Shown: piece by piece, positions 45,690-58,079 of the stretch
Position numbering within the stretch: the stretch's first letter is position 1
How the letters are laid out: each line of letters begins with the position of its first letter
Assembly (NCBI RefSeq): GCF_004337985.1
Contig: NC_043742.1
Span: 1,536,176 to 1,600,175, forward strand
From: Pyricularia pennisetigena
Taxonomy: Eukaryota; Ascomycota; Sordariomycetes; Magnaporthales; Pyriculariaceae
Length of the DNA: 64,000 nt
Reading direction: 5' to 3'
Program-made: the position numbers and the translations under genes
Notes under the pieces: model-generated
The model's input: the letters and a program-made list of their open reading frames with translations, nothing else
Told to the model about the DNA's origin: nothing
Database searches by the model: none

Positions 45690-47652
45690 CCGTAGCCATC
45701 AACATTAACGACGGGCGGCTCTTGGAATTGGACTAGGTCAACAGCCCAATCGATGGTGTCGCCCATATCATACCGCCGATACATATCAGTACGGGTCTGC
45801 CTCAACGAACCGTCCATGTACAAAACCCGCAAACACCATGACGCTGATCGGGAATTGTTCAAGATCCCAAAGGGAGGCTGGCGCGGCGATCGATAGTGAT
45901 ATGTCCAAAGGTAAAATCGAGCGATCAAGATCATGCCGCACAAGATAAATTTTGAGACTCATCTTTATCGCCTGCTGGCACGCCGATGCCAAGGTTGGGT
46001 GCCGAGGGAGACTCCCAATCAATGCTGAGGCCGTCTAGGCCATGGTCCTCGACGAACTGAATAAGGGTCCCTGCGAGCTTCTGGCGGTTTTCTGCCGTTT
46101 TGACGCCGTTCTGAAGCACTTGATATTGTGCAACTTCCACCGAAAAGACCCAACCACCAAATGGCATATTGCGTTTTGATCCGCGGAGCTTTCTGAACTG
46201 CTCAAACTGATATCCGGAAAATCTGCTTGCATAATCGATGCTGAAATCATCGCGGATTACGCCGACGGTAAAATGAATATGAGTGTGTGAAGGGTCGATT
46301 TGTGTAGCGTCCATATGCAAACAATGGCGCTGCGAATCCCAACCCTCAAAGTATCCCAGCTTGATGAAGTTGGCAGGTGGTGGACTTCTGGTCAGGCTTA
46401 TACTGCAGTTGGAGATGCAGGCGAATGTCCCGTTTTTTTGGCCGTCCCGAGTGGTGTCGATACAAAGGTCTTGGGTGGTGCCACATTGACCCCATACTGC
46501 ATACATTGCAGCAGGAATTCAGCGGACATTGATTCAGCTTGGTCCAGTCATCGGATCAGGACCCAACAGGCATCCTAGTTCCGGGTACACGTGGCCCTCA
46601 TACGGCATTTCTAACGGGCGAGGGGAAGGGTGGTGTCCCTGGGCTCAAGCATACCCAATCGCCGGGCCAAAAGCCATCGGTGCAACCGTTCCAACGTGTA
46701 GGGAGAAGCCAAAGGGATGTATTAGACATGTCTCGATTCAATCGCGGCAGAGACTCGGAAAAAGAAGAGGTCAGACACACTCAAGGTCTTTTTGTTCGCG
46801 TCTTCAGCCTCCTGGAACGTCGAACTGTTTGACGTTGCTATCTTAGCACAAGTATACCCTCCCTTGATTTGATAGTGATGGCAAGACCGGTCTGGACGCT
46901 GCTTTTGCCGAACATTTCGCAATTTGCCAGGGATGCAACAGACTCTCTGCCCAGGCTGCAGCCCCGCGCAGGGGTTTGGAGCCGGGTTTACGTTGTAAAA
47001 AAGAAGAAGAAAGAAAAAAAGAAAAGAGCTGGTGTAAGTCCGCTGCCACACCGCTCGACCAATTTACCACAATCATCGCCGCCATTGACGGGCTCGATGC
47101 GGCAGCTACGATCTCAATTAGGTTGCAATTCAGGTGGAGAAGACTGTGTCAAATGTGCAGCATGTCAACTGTCCGGGCTGGAGCGTTGAACAGAGGTCGG
47201 AGGCTGAATTGTGGTTGTAAAAGTCTTGAGCAGTCAAGCCACCACCGCATCTCTCGACCAAGGTTCCACAGCTGTCGCCACCTTTGACTTGCTCAATCCG
47301 GCAGTTAGCACGTGGAAGTTGCCTTGGGTGGAGTGGAGGCGCCGTTGAACTCATGTTGACCATGGTGTTATTGCTCATTCTATGTCTTGACGACGGCCCT
47401 ATGTTGGTACACTTGATGATGGTAACAGCAGTGCTATTTGAGCTGCAAAGATTCGGCGTAAGTTGAAGTGTCAACGCATGTCCCGCTGTTCCACCTGGCC
47501 ACGGCATCTTGGACAGTTGCAAAACTGGACGCCGCAGCTGCTATTAATCCAAAAGTCTCGCGACTAGAATGGCCGTCACAGACCTGTAGGAGGGCAGCTT
47601 TTGAGTCTGCGATAGCAGGACCCCCAAATAGTTCATTAGTGCATGCAAACAC
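45690..47652 (-). pseudogene. LysM/GH18 chitinase pseudogene (subgroup C, killer-toxin-like architecture)
   Basis: Minus-strand pieces in order: a cysteine-bearing N-terminal block (FGLIAAAASSFATVQDAVA, near 47550); a LysM block (CRIEQVKGGDSCGTLVERCG, then LQPGQLTCC, near 47270-47150); a second LysM block near 47070; a third (CHHYQIKGGYTCAKIATSNS) near 46880; a chitin-binding-like CGTTQDLCIDTT near 46480; and a GH18 start (FIKLGYFEGWDS, then FGGWVFSVEVA and DGLSIDWES). The GH18 end (DTIDWAVDL) follows within about 150 bases, so the middle of the barrel is deleted. Frameshifts, TGA codons and pyrimidine-rich insertions lie between blocks. The active-site pattern DxxDxDxE has Ser in place of its second Asp, while the catalytic Glu is kept. 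An intact protein would bind and cut chitin; this copy is dead. Confidence 0.8.
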
Positions 47653-50600
47653 ATGGACAATCTTCCTGCCCTATCGGGCATTGCTGTATTGACGCTCCGT
47701 GCCGGATCACAGCGTGAGACCAAGCACCAACACCAACAGCCCGAGCGGGACGGCCAAAAGGGATTGCCGGGCGTCTTATTTCTTGGCTTTCAGGGTTTTT
47801 TTTTTTTTAGAAAGTTAAAAGGCCCGTTTTCAAAGTCAAGAGTCAATTTTCTGGGGTTCAAGGGGGCGGTTCTGGCCACCGTGAGAGTTATAGGCCACCT
47901 TTTTCCTCGCACAGTATCTGTGCCTTTGTTTTTCCTCTTCTCACTTGAGGGTTTGAGCTGCAGCCTGCGCAACACCTTTGCTGCACATATAAGCACGCCT
48001 AGAACACACACAGAGCAAATCCTTCCCGGTTAAGCCATCCGACAGAGCCTAAGCCTAAATATATAATTCTTTTACCAAATGTCCAGGCTGCGCGCATACG
48101 TTAACATGCTTTAATCATGGGCCCGGAAAACAATCGACTTCCGGTTTAGCTTCGCGGACGAGCGGGCGATCTGACTGTATGAGCGGGTCTGGATCAACGA
48201 GACATCTGTCAATTAGGAAAGGGAAAAATAATTGCCCGGTCAGGATCATGTAGCCGCCAGCAGAAGTGATAGCAGCAGTACCCGATGCACCCGTCCTGTA
48301 GTAGGCCACCAGGCCTGCTGAGTTCATCTCGCAATCTCGGCAGGACATTTTCTGCCACTTTTTCTTTTCTGGTAGTATCCATACACCCAACAAACGCCAA
48401 AAAAAAAACCCCTGGAGTTGACCCAAGGAGACGTCAAAACTGGCGATATTCCCAGATGAAGCGCAATAGCTTACATGTATATGTACCATTCTCAGCACAC
48501 GGCTTTCCTAAAGCTCGCGGGTTGGACGGTGATATAGAAGTGTTGACATGTGTTCCGCAGAATCTTGTTCCATCGCAGCGTTTGATGCCTTTTCTCCAGG
48601 ACACAACGATGATGGTCTCCTTACGCCAGCCAACACTCTGACATTTTGCATTTCTCTCGCCTCCATCTGTTCAGATCAGGCCCGCACCCGCCAAACCTCA
48701 TAGTATTTCACGAACGTGCTCCTGAATCAATAATCGACGAGATAGACGGCAGGGCCATCTCCGTTTTGATCCTCGAGTGTCTCGGGGGTAGGAAGTTTGT
48801 TGGTGAGACGGACAACGTGCCACACGTGCTTTTCTCATTTCTTCGTGCGACAGCTTCAACGCGTAGGTGGCTCGCCAATACCAGTAGATATTCATACAAG
48901 GAGCAGGATTAAGGTTGTAGGGACTTGTGGGGCAATGCTAAAGATATGGTCGCATCGCTCGGCATTTGACGCTGAGGTACGACATTACTATGGTACGTTG
49001 ACGCGAACCTTTTTTTTTTTTTTTTTCTCCGAGAGGAGAGCAAACGTCTAACCCATTCGGATTCGGGGCGATCCTGCATTTCCGCAAAGCTTGGATGCTG
49101 CAAAGGTTAGATGCTAAGGTTGCGGACGCTAGACCGGCTGTCTCACCATGAATTCTGAATCCTAATGCAGTTATCATCGCTCATTTTTCCTTTCTTAGAC
49201 AGCATTGATGACTTGTTGAGGACAGCCCACTTGTCCCTGATACATGCCAAGAACACCGCAGACCCTCGGGAAAGAATTCGGAAAACAACGTGGTTCTAAT
49301 CGGCGGCTTAGGCCTAAGCAGAGCCGGTTACGTGGAAACCTTGATTAACAATAAAAGATTTCTATTTAAATGTGGTTAGAACAGCTGGGAAAGTCGGTAA
49401 GTTCAAGGGAGCAAACAAGGGTCGCCTCCCTCCGCGCCGTCATGTTAGGCACCGTTCCGAGCCGCAGATTTTAATATTAATCCAAAAATGATTGCGAGAA
49501 TGAGTTCATTGCGGTCTGCAAGCCCTGTTAAAAACGTCTTTCGAAGCGACTAAACTGAGCATTGTAGAAAGGATCGCAAAGCAGTCGTAAAATGCACGGA
49601 ACCGGGAAAAGATCAGGTTGGCAGGTTTACTAACAGGCCGAGGACATCAAATATCGCAATCATCTGTGGTGGTCTTACGGATCCTACGGGGATGCTGGTG
49701 CCCGTCAAGGTATGCATACAGGTTCAAGCTCTTCATTGACGAAAAAAAGAAGAAAAAGAAAAAGCACGACTTTAGCGGCACTTGGTTGTGATATGTCTAT
49801 CCCAAGCCAAACTTTCCACCGCGAGGGAGTGGGTGCTAGGAATTACTGGTAGGCTCAGGCACCCGGGTGCAGCGCGGACCCCTTCTTTGTAAAGTTCAGT
49901 CCCAGGGGGAAGAAAGTATCTGGGCGGAACGAGTCTGGGGCCGTCCGGCGCGGAATGTTGAACAACGAAGCAGAAGAGTGCCTTGTCGGAGACGGAAACC
50001 TTTTGCTGACCGCAGCGGGAAGGTTTAGACTCTCGCGGTTTGCTGTCCCTGTGCAGATGGACAGATGCAAGTGGCTACTGCGAGACACAACGATGTTGAA
50101 TTGGGTTCAATCGTCGGCGCCGGTGGACGTCGCGCACAACCGCAAGCTGACCCGCAGCTTAACCGGGACAAACATTCCTGCGGAAGATGATTGCGCACAG
50201 CACTAGGTCAATCTTCAGTGTGCGCCCCATGACTGGTGTTCATCAGTCGGTTGCAGCCCGTGACACGCCAGGGAGCATCGGCGGCCCGAATCCGCGGCGT
50301 GCAGAGAGGCAGTGCAGTGCAGGCCACGTCACGTCCATGCCAAGGAGCAGAAGAACTTGAAGGAAGTACAGAAGGGAGGGGTATTCCAAGGCTGAGGGAT
50401 ACGATTGCCGAAACAGCATCCCGTTCGTATTCTTTTACGACGGGTAAACTCGTAAGAAAGGCTGGATCGGGGATTCATTCGGCACATGACTTTTTGTACC
50501 CGCGGGATTATGCTGAGTCGTAGCGAACACTTGCTGTAGCTGGCGATAACGAAAAGCTTGGTGGGNNNNNNNNNNNNNNNNNNNNNNNNNNNNNNNNNNN

Positions 50601-51439
50601 NNNNNNNNNNNNNNNNNNNNNNNNNNNNNNNNNNNNNNNNNNNNNAAAAAAAAAAAAGAGTCAGAGGTTCTAGACCCGCGAGGTGACAGGGTAGGGGCTG
50701 GGTTTTTGACTATATACTTTTCTGTTCCTTGACGGCCCGCGTCACGCGGTCTTGGACCTGCTGCGAGTACTACGATAAAGCGCCGAAAGATTCCAGATTT
50801 GTGAACTATGGGGCGATCCCCAACCGACAGTCAATTACCTCAAAAGCCTAATGGTAAACGCTTGCAGAGCCACGTTGGTTTAAAAGCTAGCTTCGGGTAT
50901 CGTGCTCCATTGTTTTCAGGGGCTTCCCTGGACTGATGGATGGATATCACCTCATCGCCGTCCTTCTTTTTCCTGGCTTCTATCATCCAAACACAAATCA
51001 ACATATCCGCTGCCAATGTTGGGCACCATTTCGAGCTGTTAGGATCTTCCCGAGATTGAGGGGGTTTTTTTTTTTATCGCTTTTCCCTTGTAGATAATAA
51101 CATCAACGTGCTTGGCATAAGGCTTTTTCGCCGTGTCCTGAGCTCCCAAGCTTCACCAATGACTGCTGGTGTCTTATGAGCCTGTAGGGGCCTGGGAGCT
51201 CGAGGTAAGGATACCACTAGAACTGACATCGTTGTCGCCCAGCACGGAAGCGGTATAAAAACTCGCGGCTAGTTTTGGCCGGCTCGAGCCTTTGTGGCTA
51301 AAAATACATAATCCCGAGATGTCACCGTTGAGCGCGCGAACCACTTCAAAGCCTCATCAGGGTCATGGTTGGCACTGCGTCGCCTCAGCCACTCACTCCA
51401 CCATAACTTTCCATTCAATTGATTAATGCTGCATCTGTT
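47653..51439. other. Mostly non-coding region; possible upstream chitinase remnants; 80-N gap
   Basis: Minus-strand frames at 48498-48115 and 48900-48700 may be further remnants of the chitinase 5' part, but no motif settles this. An N gap covers 50566-50645 and is followed by an A run. T runs lie near 47790 and 49011. The rest, including 49850-50520, has only unrecognised overlapping frames. Confidence 0.4.
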
Positions 51440-53446
51440 ATGGTCCCCAACCGGGCCAGGAGCGGAAGCCGGGATACCGGCAAAATGCCTCGCTACGAAA
51501 ATGATAAGGAGCCTCCCAAGGAGGAGCAGCATCCAGGTGAGTTGGCGCTTCTCATGCTAATTAATCATCATGTCATTTATCATTATCATCATCATCATCA
51601 CAGCAAGCCCAACATCGACAATCTAATGTTTTTCTTTGCGCAAAGTAAAATGGTACCGATCTACCTTTACCAACATCACCATCCTCGGACTCTGCAATCT
51701 AGCAGCCCCAGGAATATGGGCGGCAATGAACTCGCTAGGAGCGGGAGGCGCCGCGCAGCCTGGGCTCATTAACACTGCCAACTCACTCACATTCTGCCTG
51801 ATGGTCGTATCATGTTACTTTTCAAGCGCCATCGTCAGATACATTGGTATCAAGGGAGCGCTGATTTTCGGAACGTAAGTTTTTTTTTTTTTTTTTTTTT
51901 TTTTTTTCCTTTCAATCTTTTGTGTCTACAATGCGGCCGGCATATGGATTATTTTACATGCTATGCTAAATACAAAACACGCACAGACTTGGCTTCGCCC
52001 CCTACGCAGCAGGGCTCTACACCAACAACCGCTTCGGCAACGAGTGGCTCGTCCTGGTCGGCGCCGCCGCCTGCGGTATATCGGCGGGCATCTTCTGGAT
52101 GGCCGAGGCCGCCATCGCCATCGCCTACCCCGAGCCGTGGAACCGGGGCCGCGCCATAGGGTACTGGCTCACCTACCGACTCGGCGGGCAGATCATCGGC
52201 GGCGCCATCAACCTGGGCCTGAACGCCGACCGGAGCAGCGCGGGACAGGTGTCGTACAGCGTCTTTCTGTTCTTCATCGCCATCCAGGCCGCCAGTCCGT
52301 TCGTGGCCATGTTTCTCAGCAGGCCGGAGCAGGTGCAGAGGAGGGATGGCAGGAGGGTCGAGCTGGTCATCACGCAGGACTGGTGGACCGAGATCAAGGA
52401 GACCACGAGACTGTTCTTCACAACCAAGTTCCTTTTGTTGGTGCTTTGGATTGGCCAGGCGGTGTTTGCCGAGGCCGTCTTCTTTACTTATATCGCACGT
52501 GAGTTTGTCCCTCTCTTTGCCGACGGCTTGTCTTCCAGAACCAAAAAAAAAGAAAAGAAAAAGCTGGGAAATACACTGATAATTCGGCCCAGTGTGGTTC
52601 AGCGTCCGATCCAGAGCTCTTGCGTCTTTCTTGTCGGGTATCGTCGCCGTCTCTGCTGGGAACGGCTTGGGCGTAAGGCTTGGCTACTCGGCACCCCCCC
52701 CTGCTTTAAACAGTCGTCACCTTTTCAAACAAAACAAAAAAAAAAAAAAAACACTAATCGCGTCTGCTTGAGCCTTAAAGTACTGGCTAGACTCGACCCG
52801 TTTCTCTTTGAAAGCTCGATCACGTGGCGCGTTTTGGACGATTGCGATCCTGCAAGGGGCATGGTGGACCTGGGCAACGGTCAACGTGACCCGCTATCGC
52901 GATACTCGACCGACGTACGACTGGGTAGACCAGGACTTTGCGCAGGCCTTTGTGGTCTTTTTGCTTCTGACTGTCTGGCTGCAGCTGAACTACATGTTCC
53001 TGTGAGTTCCCTGTGCCCCTCTTGCTCCTGTTTGGCTTTTGTGCTCTCGTCTACAAGGACAAAGGGTCTGACGTGGGCCAAAATACCAACTGCACCNNCC
53101 CCCCCCCCCCCCCCCCCCCACCACAAGGTATTTCTTCATCCACAACCTGAGCCGGGACGAGCCCGAAATCATCCGGTACGCCGCCCTTTTGCGCGGCACC
53201 GAGTCTGCCTGGCAGGCCGTATCCTATGGATTGTCGTCCTTGACGGTGTTTGGCGAGATCGGTGGCGTCTATATGAACTTTGGTCTGTGGGCCGTGTCGA
53301 TTTACCCTGCCTGGTTGGTTCTTCGGCATTTTGGAAATGTCAAGCCGACCGCCGTCAAGGATCTGCGCAGCCCTATTGGTGCTCAGGCCGCCGATGCTGA
53401 AAGGGGAGTCATAGTCGCAGATGGCATCGGATTGATAAATCGCTGA
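51440..53446 (+). CDS. UNC93-like major facilitator transporter
   Basis: Six exons fit with all frames kept: 51440-51536, 51646-51874, 51987-52498, 52593-52672, 52781-53001 and 53128-53446, giving 485 residues. An alternative ATG at 51485 gives 470 and has a good context. The protein opens with a hydrophilic tail and then KWYRSTFTNITILGLCNLAA, typical of fungal UNC93/DUF895 proteins. Further family marks are GLYTNNRFGNEWLVLVGAAA, YWLTYRLGGQIIGGAINLGL, SVRSRALASFLSGI and AFWTIAILQGAWWTWATVNV. Around 10-12 membrane segments are expected. Some relatives sit in metabolite clusters, most have no known substrate. Intron 2 has a T run of about 28 right after the donor, intron 4 an A run, and intron 5 a two-base gap (53097-53098) and a C run, so intron lengths are unsure. 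Confidence 0.9.
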
Positions 53447-54123
53447 AATCTCTTTGGGCATAACAAAGCCGTCTTTTAGTCCTGTATCCTCCTTCGGCCG
53501 TGAAACAACAATCAGGGATGCGAATCATCACAAATGAGCAGCAAGTTTGTCGAACCACGTGGAGAATGTTGATCTGTTCCAGCTGTGGTGGCAGTGGCAC
53601 TCGAAATACAGTCACAAGACGACAGTTAAAATAATCCGCAATACCGACTCCTTGTGAAATGGTGGGGCTGCAAAGGCTGTCGAGTGCACCAAGTCAGCGC
53701 CATGGCTAGGTAGATGAAGAAAGATTTGACAGGGCATCCCCCCTCTGCTTGAACGCGCGTGACTTGAGGGCGTTATCCCAAGCCGATCACTACCCAGGTG
53801 CATTGTGGCTTTTGCGAGGATAACGCAGATGGCTGCTCACATAGTCGGCGTCGATACTCTGATTTTTTTTTTCAATAGGATTCGGCGCAGCTGGGAATAA
53901 AAGTAAAAATTGTCGTAAATTGCATGTATCCAACACGCTAAATCAAGTCCTACTATCACGTATCCAACACACTAAATCAAGTCCTGCCATCATGTATCCA
54001 AGCCTCACAAATCTCAGCAAAAACAAATCGACAAAGACCGCCAGCTTTCCATGGCAGGAGAGTGCTTGCCGAGCCTGTTTCGCCAAGAACCGAAACCCAT
54101 AAACCGTCCCACCAACTATGCTT
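53447..54123. other. Intergenic; 34-bp tandem duplication at 53923-53990
   Basis: Two adjacent 34-base units (53923-53956 and 53957-53990) differ at a few positions, and a third begins at 53991. No gene was found between the transporter and the convergent secreted-protein gene. Confidence 0.6.
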
Positions 54124-54512
54124 TCATGCAGCACAGCCAATGAATCCACGTCTAGTTCCAGCGATACAATTTAAGGTGCCACCAGGGACAACCGAAGTAA
54201 CCGTGCGTCCTGTGGTGAATGTCTTGTATCGATCACATCCACCAAGGTATTCAACTCGGACATTATTAAGATAATCGGAACACTAGAGAGAAAAGGTTAG
54301 ATATGTCGGGCCTACCATTTTTGATTCTGACCAGATCGCAAAAGACTTACGCAGTAAGAGTTCAACCCTTTATTTTTGCAATGCTCGGAAGGATCCGGCG
54401 TTCCCTGGTGGTGGCAGCAGATTTCTCCAGTAACAGGAACCATTGGGCCCAAGGGAGTCGCGGCGACCAGGCCCAGGCCAATCAAGCAACAAAAGGTAAT
54501 GAAAGCTCGCAT
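54124..54512 (-). CDS. Small secreted protein with eight cysteines
   Basis: Exons 54512-54351 and 54282-54124 join in phase 0 (intron 54350-54283) to 106 residues. The signal peptide MRAFITFCCLIGLGLVAATP is followed by a mature protein whose cysteines are spaced CC, C, CC, C, C, C; the second CC pair is formed across the splice junction. Hydrophobins have a C, CC, C, C, CC, C order, so it is not one. I do not recognise the family. It has effector-like size and cysteine density (inference). A 20-bp minisatellite lies in the DNA just upstream of the start. Confidence 0.75.
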
Positions 54513-54578
54513 GTTGCTGATGAGTGGAGATGAATCGTAAAGAGTGTCGAGATGAAAGTAGTTGGGTACTGGGAAGAA

Positions 54579-54664
54579 ATGTGAATGAATTTGAATAAAT
54601 ACAAATGAATTTGAATAAATGCAAATGAATTTCAAGAAATGCAAATGAATGCAAATGAATGCGA
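54579..54664. repeat. 20-bp minisatellite upstream of secreted-protein gene
   Basis: Units like ACAAATGAATTTGAATAAAT recur about four times with small changes, 67-152 bases before the minus-strand start at 54512. Confidence 0.7.
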
Positions 54665-57600
54665 GTGGATGTGTAACCAAGCTGGAATGATGGTGCTAAA
54701 CAAGTTGATATTCGATTGATTTCCTGCCCGAGGGACGGTTTTATATATAATTTACCGTGATACCCTCACGAATATGGTCCCAAGGTGTATTTTGGTACTT
54801 GTAGGGTGGTCTCGATGTTTGCTGTGCCTCAATTGTTGATCAAACAGATCAAAACAAATCGAGATTTTAATTTTTAAGGATTAATTGGTGCCCAGTTTTA
54901 CTTATAGCGCTACTTTTTCCACAAGGGGATAAAGCATATTTTTATTTTTGGTATCTTTTGCTTCTCCCATGTACGTTTCTGGCACTTCAGTTACGTCTTG
55001 GCGCTCAATTGGACTTGGCAGCTTTCCCCGCCACCGGGATTCAGCAGCCTCGGTCATATCGAATTACCGCATAACGTCTTGGAAATAACGATATCCAATA
55101 TTTTAAGCATACCCCGTATTGTGCATCAGGTGATTGTCAACTAAAAATATCAAAACACTTTAAAATCCATTGTTTTGCATTCATCAATACCCGAACATCG
55201 ATATTTCTAACAACAATAGTTGATATTCGTGCTTCTACTTATCGTTAAAATATAACGTGCGTCTCCGACGACCAACATATTCGCCAATGTACGAAAGATT
55301 CCTCAGTACCTGCGCTTGCAAACGCCTCGTCGGTCCGGATCATTCAGGTGTGCAGGTCATGTGGTAGGTAGTAACCGACGCTGTTACCTTATAGCTGTAA
55401 ATACATACCAGGTGGATCAGTCAAGATTTATACGATTCAACCGCCAACTATATAAGTAGATGAAACCAGCAGATACGGAGCCAAGCCGATGGATGGAGCT
55501 CTGGTTAAATTGCTTTATGTTTAAACCCAATTTTTTTTTTTTTTGAAATGTACAATCCTGAAAAAAGAGTCCATGAAAAGCTATTCAGGTGTCTTGGCGC
55601 CAAGGTTCTTGGAGTTACTTGGCAAAGCCACCCCTCCCTGTACTGAACTTCGTCCAAGGTCGGGCAGGCCCAGCGCGGGGGGACATGTTGGTTTCATTGC
55701 CCGTCCGAACTTCTCACCACAAGTCCTCATCGACAAGACAGAACGACAGTACGAGTTTCCGGGATCTCAATAGCTGTGATCTGAAGAACAGGTATTCACA
55801 TAGACCACTAGATAAGATAGGTAAAACCTGTGGGGAAGTTCGAGAGAAATGGCTTCTATTCTACTTCAGATACATCCAGACAGATCCTGCCAGTGATAGA
55901 CGTGAAAGGATGTTGAAAACTGAGAGGAACCTCTGATCATACCTTGAGTTCACGATTAATTGTTGCTTCAATTTCTCGTCTATTAACAGATTCGGTGCTC
56001 AGACCAGACCCCCCTGTAGTCTCAGTGCTCAGACTAGACCCCTGCGGAGTCCGAGCACTCCATGTACCTTTCAGCCACATGGCTTTTCGGCCAATCGAAT
56101 TGGCCGAAAAAATCGCCTTCATTCTAGTAAGGACATTTTGTCGAATTTCGCCGTTCGTAGCGGGTAATTGCATTGTATCCGCACTGTATCCGCAGAAATT
56201 ATAATTAAAAATTGTACAAATTTAATGTTTAAATATTTAAAATAAGTAAAAATTGCAAAATAATGAGGTGAATTCTATTATATTATTTCGGATTATGCTT
56301 TAATTTTGTTAAATAAGACGTATTAATAGCAATTTCAGTCTTAACAGTATCAAATATAAAATTTGACTGTTTTATTTTCTTATTATAATGTTGACAATTA
56401 AGTATCTGATACATATAACAATATAACTTGCAAATAAAAGATAAAATAGTATAACTTTAGCTTTTAATAATATTACAATCCGCGATTATTACAATTATCA
56501 TTTAATACTATTATTTCTACTAACGTGAATATAATAATGGTTTTAATTTTTTAGCAATTGTTTATAGACCCCGATTACGCGTAGGAACTAAGGTTTGAAA
56601 CAATCAAATGGTGCGAATTGCTATATTTGATTGGTTTTATTCTGTCGTTCCTTTTACGTATAAAAAGTACATGCCATCTGTTTTATTACAAGAAAAAAGG
56701 GTCACGTGGGCTAACGGTTGTCTGAAAATTTGAGCATTACAACGCACGTGCACCCCTTAAATCGCAACTTTGTTGATTGCCCAAATGCGATACTAAGTAA
56801 TATTACAACAAACATAATCAGAAATTAGTAGGAAAAACAAAACTTCACTTTTTTAAAAGAAATATTACTAAAGCCATTTATAAGGCTCGGATTTTAGACT
56901 AAAGTCTGTATAAATATAAAATACAGTCGCTAAAACTTTTGTTTTGTTATAATTGAAACTGGTAAAAATACAACAACATATCGATTATAAATGTATTGTA
57001 GAACAGAATTATAAGACCTGTTTGGTTATCTACCAAATTAAATAATATTGTGAGGAGGTTACGAAATAGAAATAAGTTTAATTTAATTACGGGGAAATCG
57101 TGGATTACGTATATATACATCTGGAACCGTAAATGGCAGATAACCGTTTGCTAGCGGGTTATAAGAAAATATCATTATCATTGCACAATGGAACTACCAA
57201 ACTAAATAAACAATCATCGATAACCCTACGGCTAAATTGTAATGTACAAGTCTGAATAAGTAAAGTAATTTTTAATCCGGAAATCCGAGATGCTGGGTTA
57301 ATCCACGTAATTGGCCGTTGTTTACATGATTAATCTGCCGGCCTATTAAAACAAACTGTTTGAAATGTTCATCACATGTACAGAAATTCTTTGGTTACAG
57401 CGGGACTCGAATTTATGCACTTTTTTTGCAAAGTGAATATAGTTATTTATTACATTATAAAAGCTTCATTACTAAGCTAAGCCATAAATAACACATTTGT
57501 TTCTTGTTAAGGATTATAAATATAGGCATAATATTTAAAGCCTTGTGTATAAATGTTTATATACATACTAGTCTACTATTTATTCATTTGGTCCAGGCTG

Positions 57601-58079
57601 TCCAATAAATTTAATCTGTATTAGCAGTGCTAACAAAATGTGCGCTAAAACTTCAAGGTCCGGGTTAGGCACCATTAAAACGTTCTTGTATTTTCAAATG
57701 TCAAAATAAATCCGAATTATTCCCAATATTCACATAATAGCAAGTTTCCCGTTTAATTTACCGCTTAAGGGTTGCGTATTATAAGCGCTTAATAACCTTT
57801 TATCAATGACCATTTTCCGGCAATATTCTGATTCTTAAGTTGACAAATTCAAATTATTCGCGCGATGCCTAGAATATTTGGTGTGCCCGACGAATCTTCT
57901 AATAATAGCGACGGCGGTTAATGTGTTTTCTTTTTCCACTTTCTAGCTTTGATTATTCTTCCGACAAGAACAACGACGATAATCTATTGTCCTTTCTTGA
58001 TACATAGATGACTAAGAGTAGGTCTAATATATAAATGGTAATATATTCAACCCTTGTATAAATCTATGTTTTAATACTT
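54665..58079. other. AT-rich, gene-poor region
   Basis: From 56.2 kb onward the sequence is very AT-rich. A minus-strand frame at 56173-55937 (78 codons) has ordinary composition and contains a short internal repeat (SSLSTETT / SGLSTESV), but no family I know. A tRNA-like but degenerate stretch lies around 57400-57490 on the minus strand. Nothing else can be supported. Confidence 0.45.
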
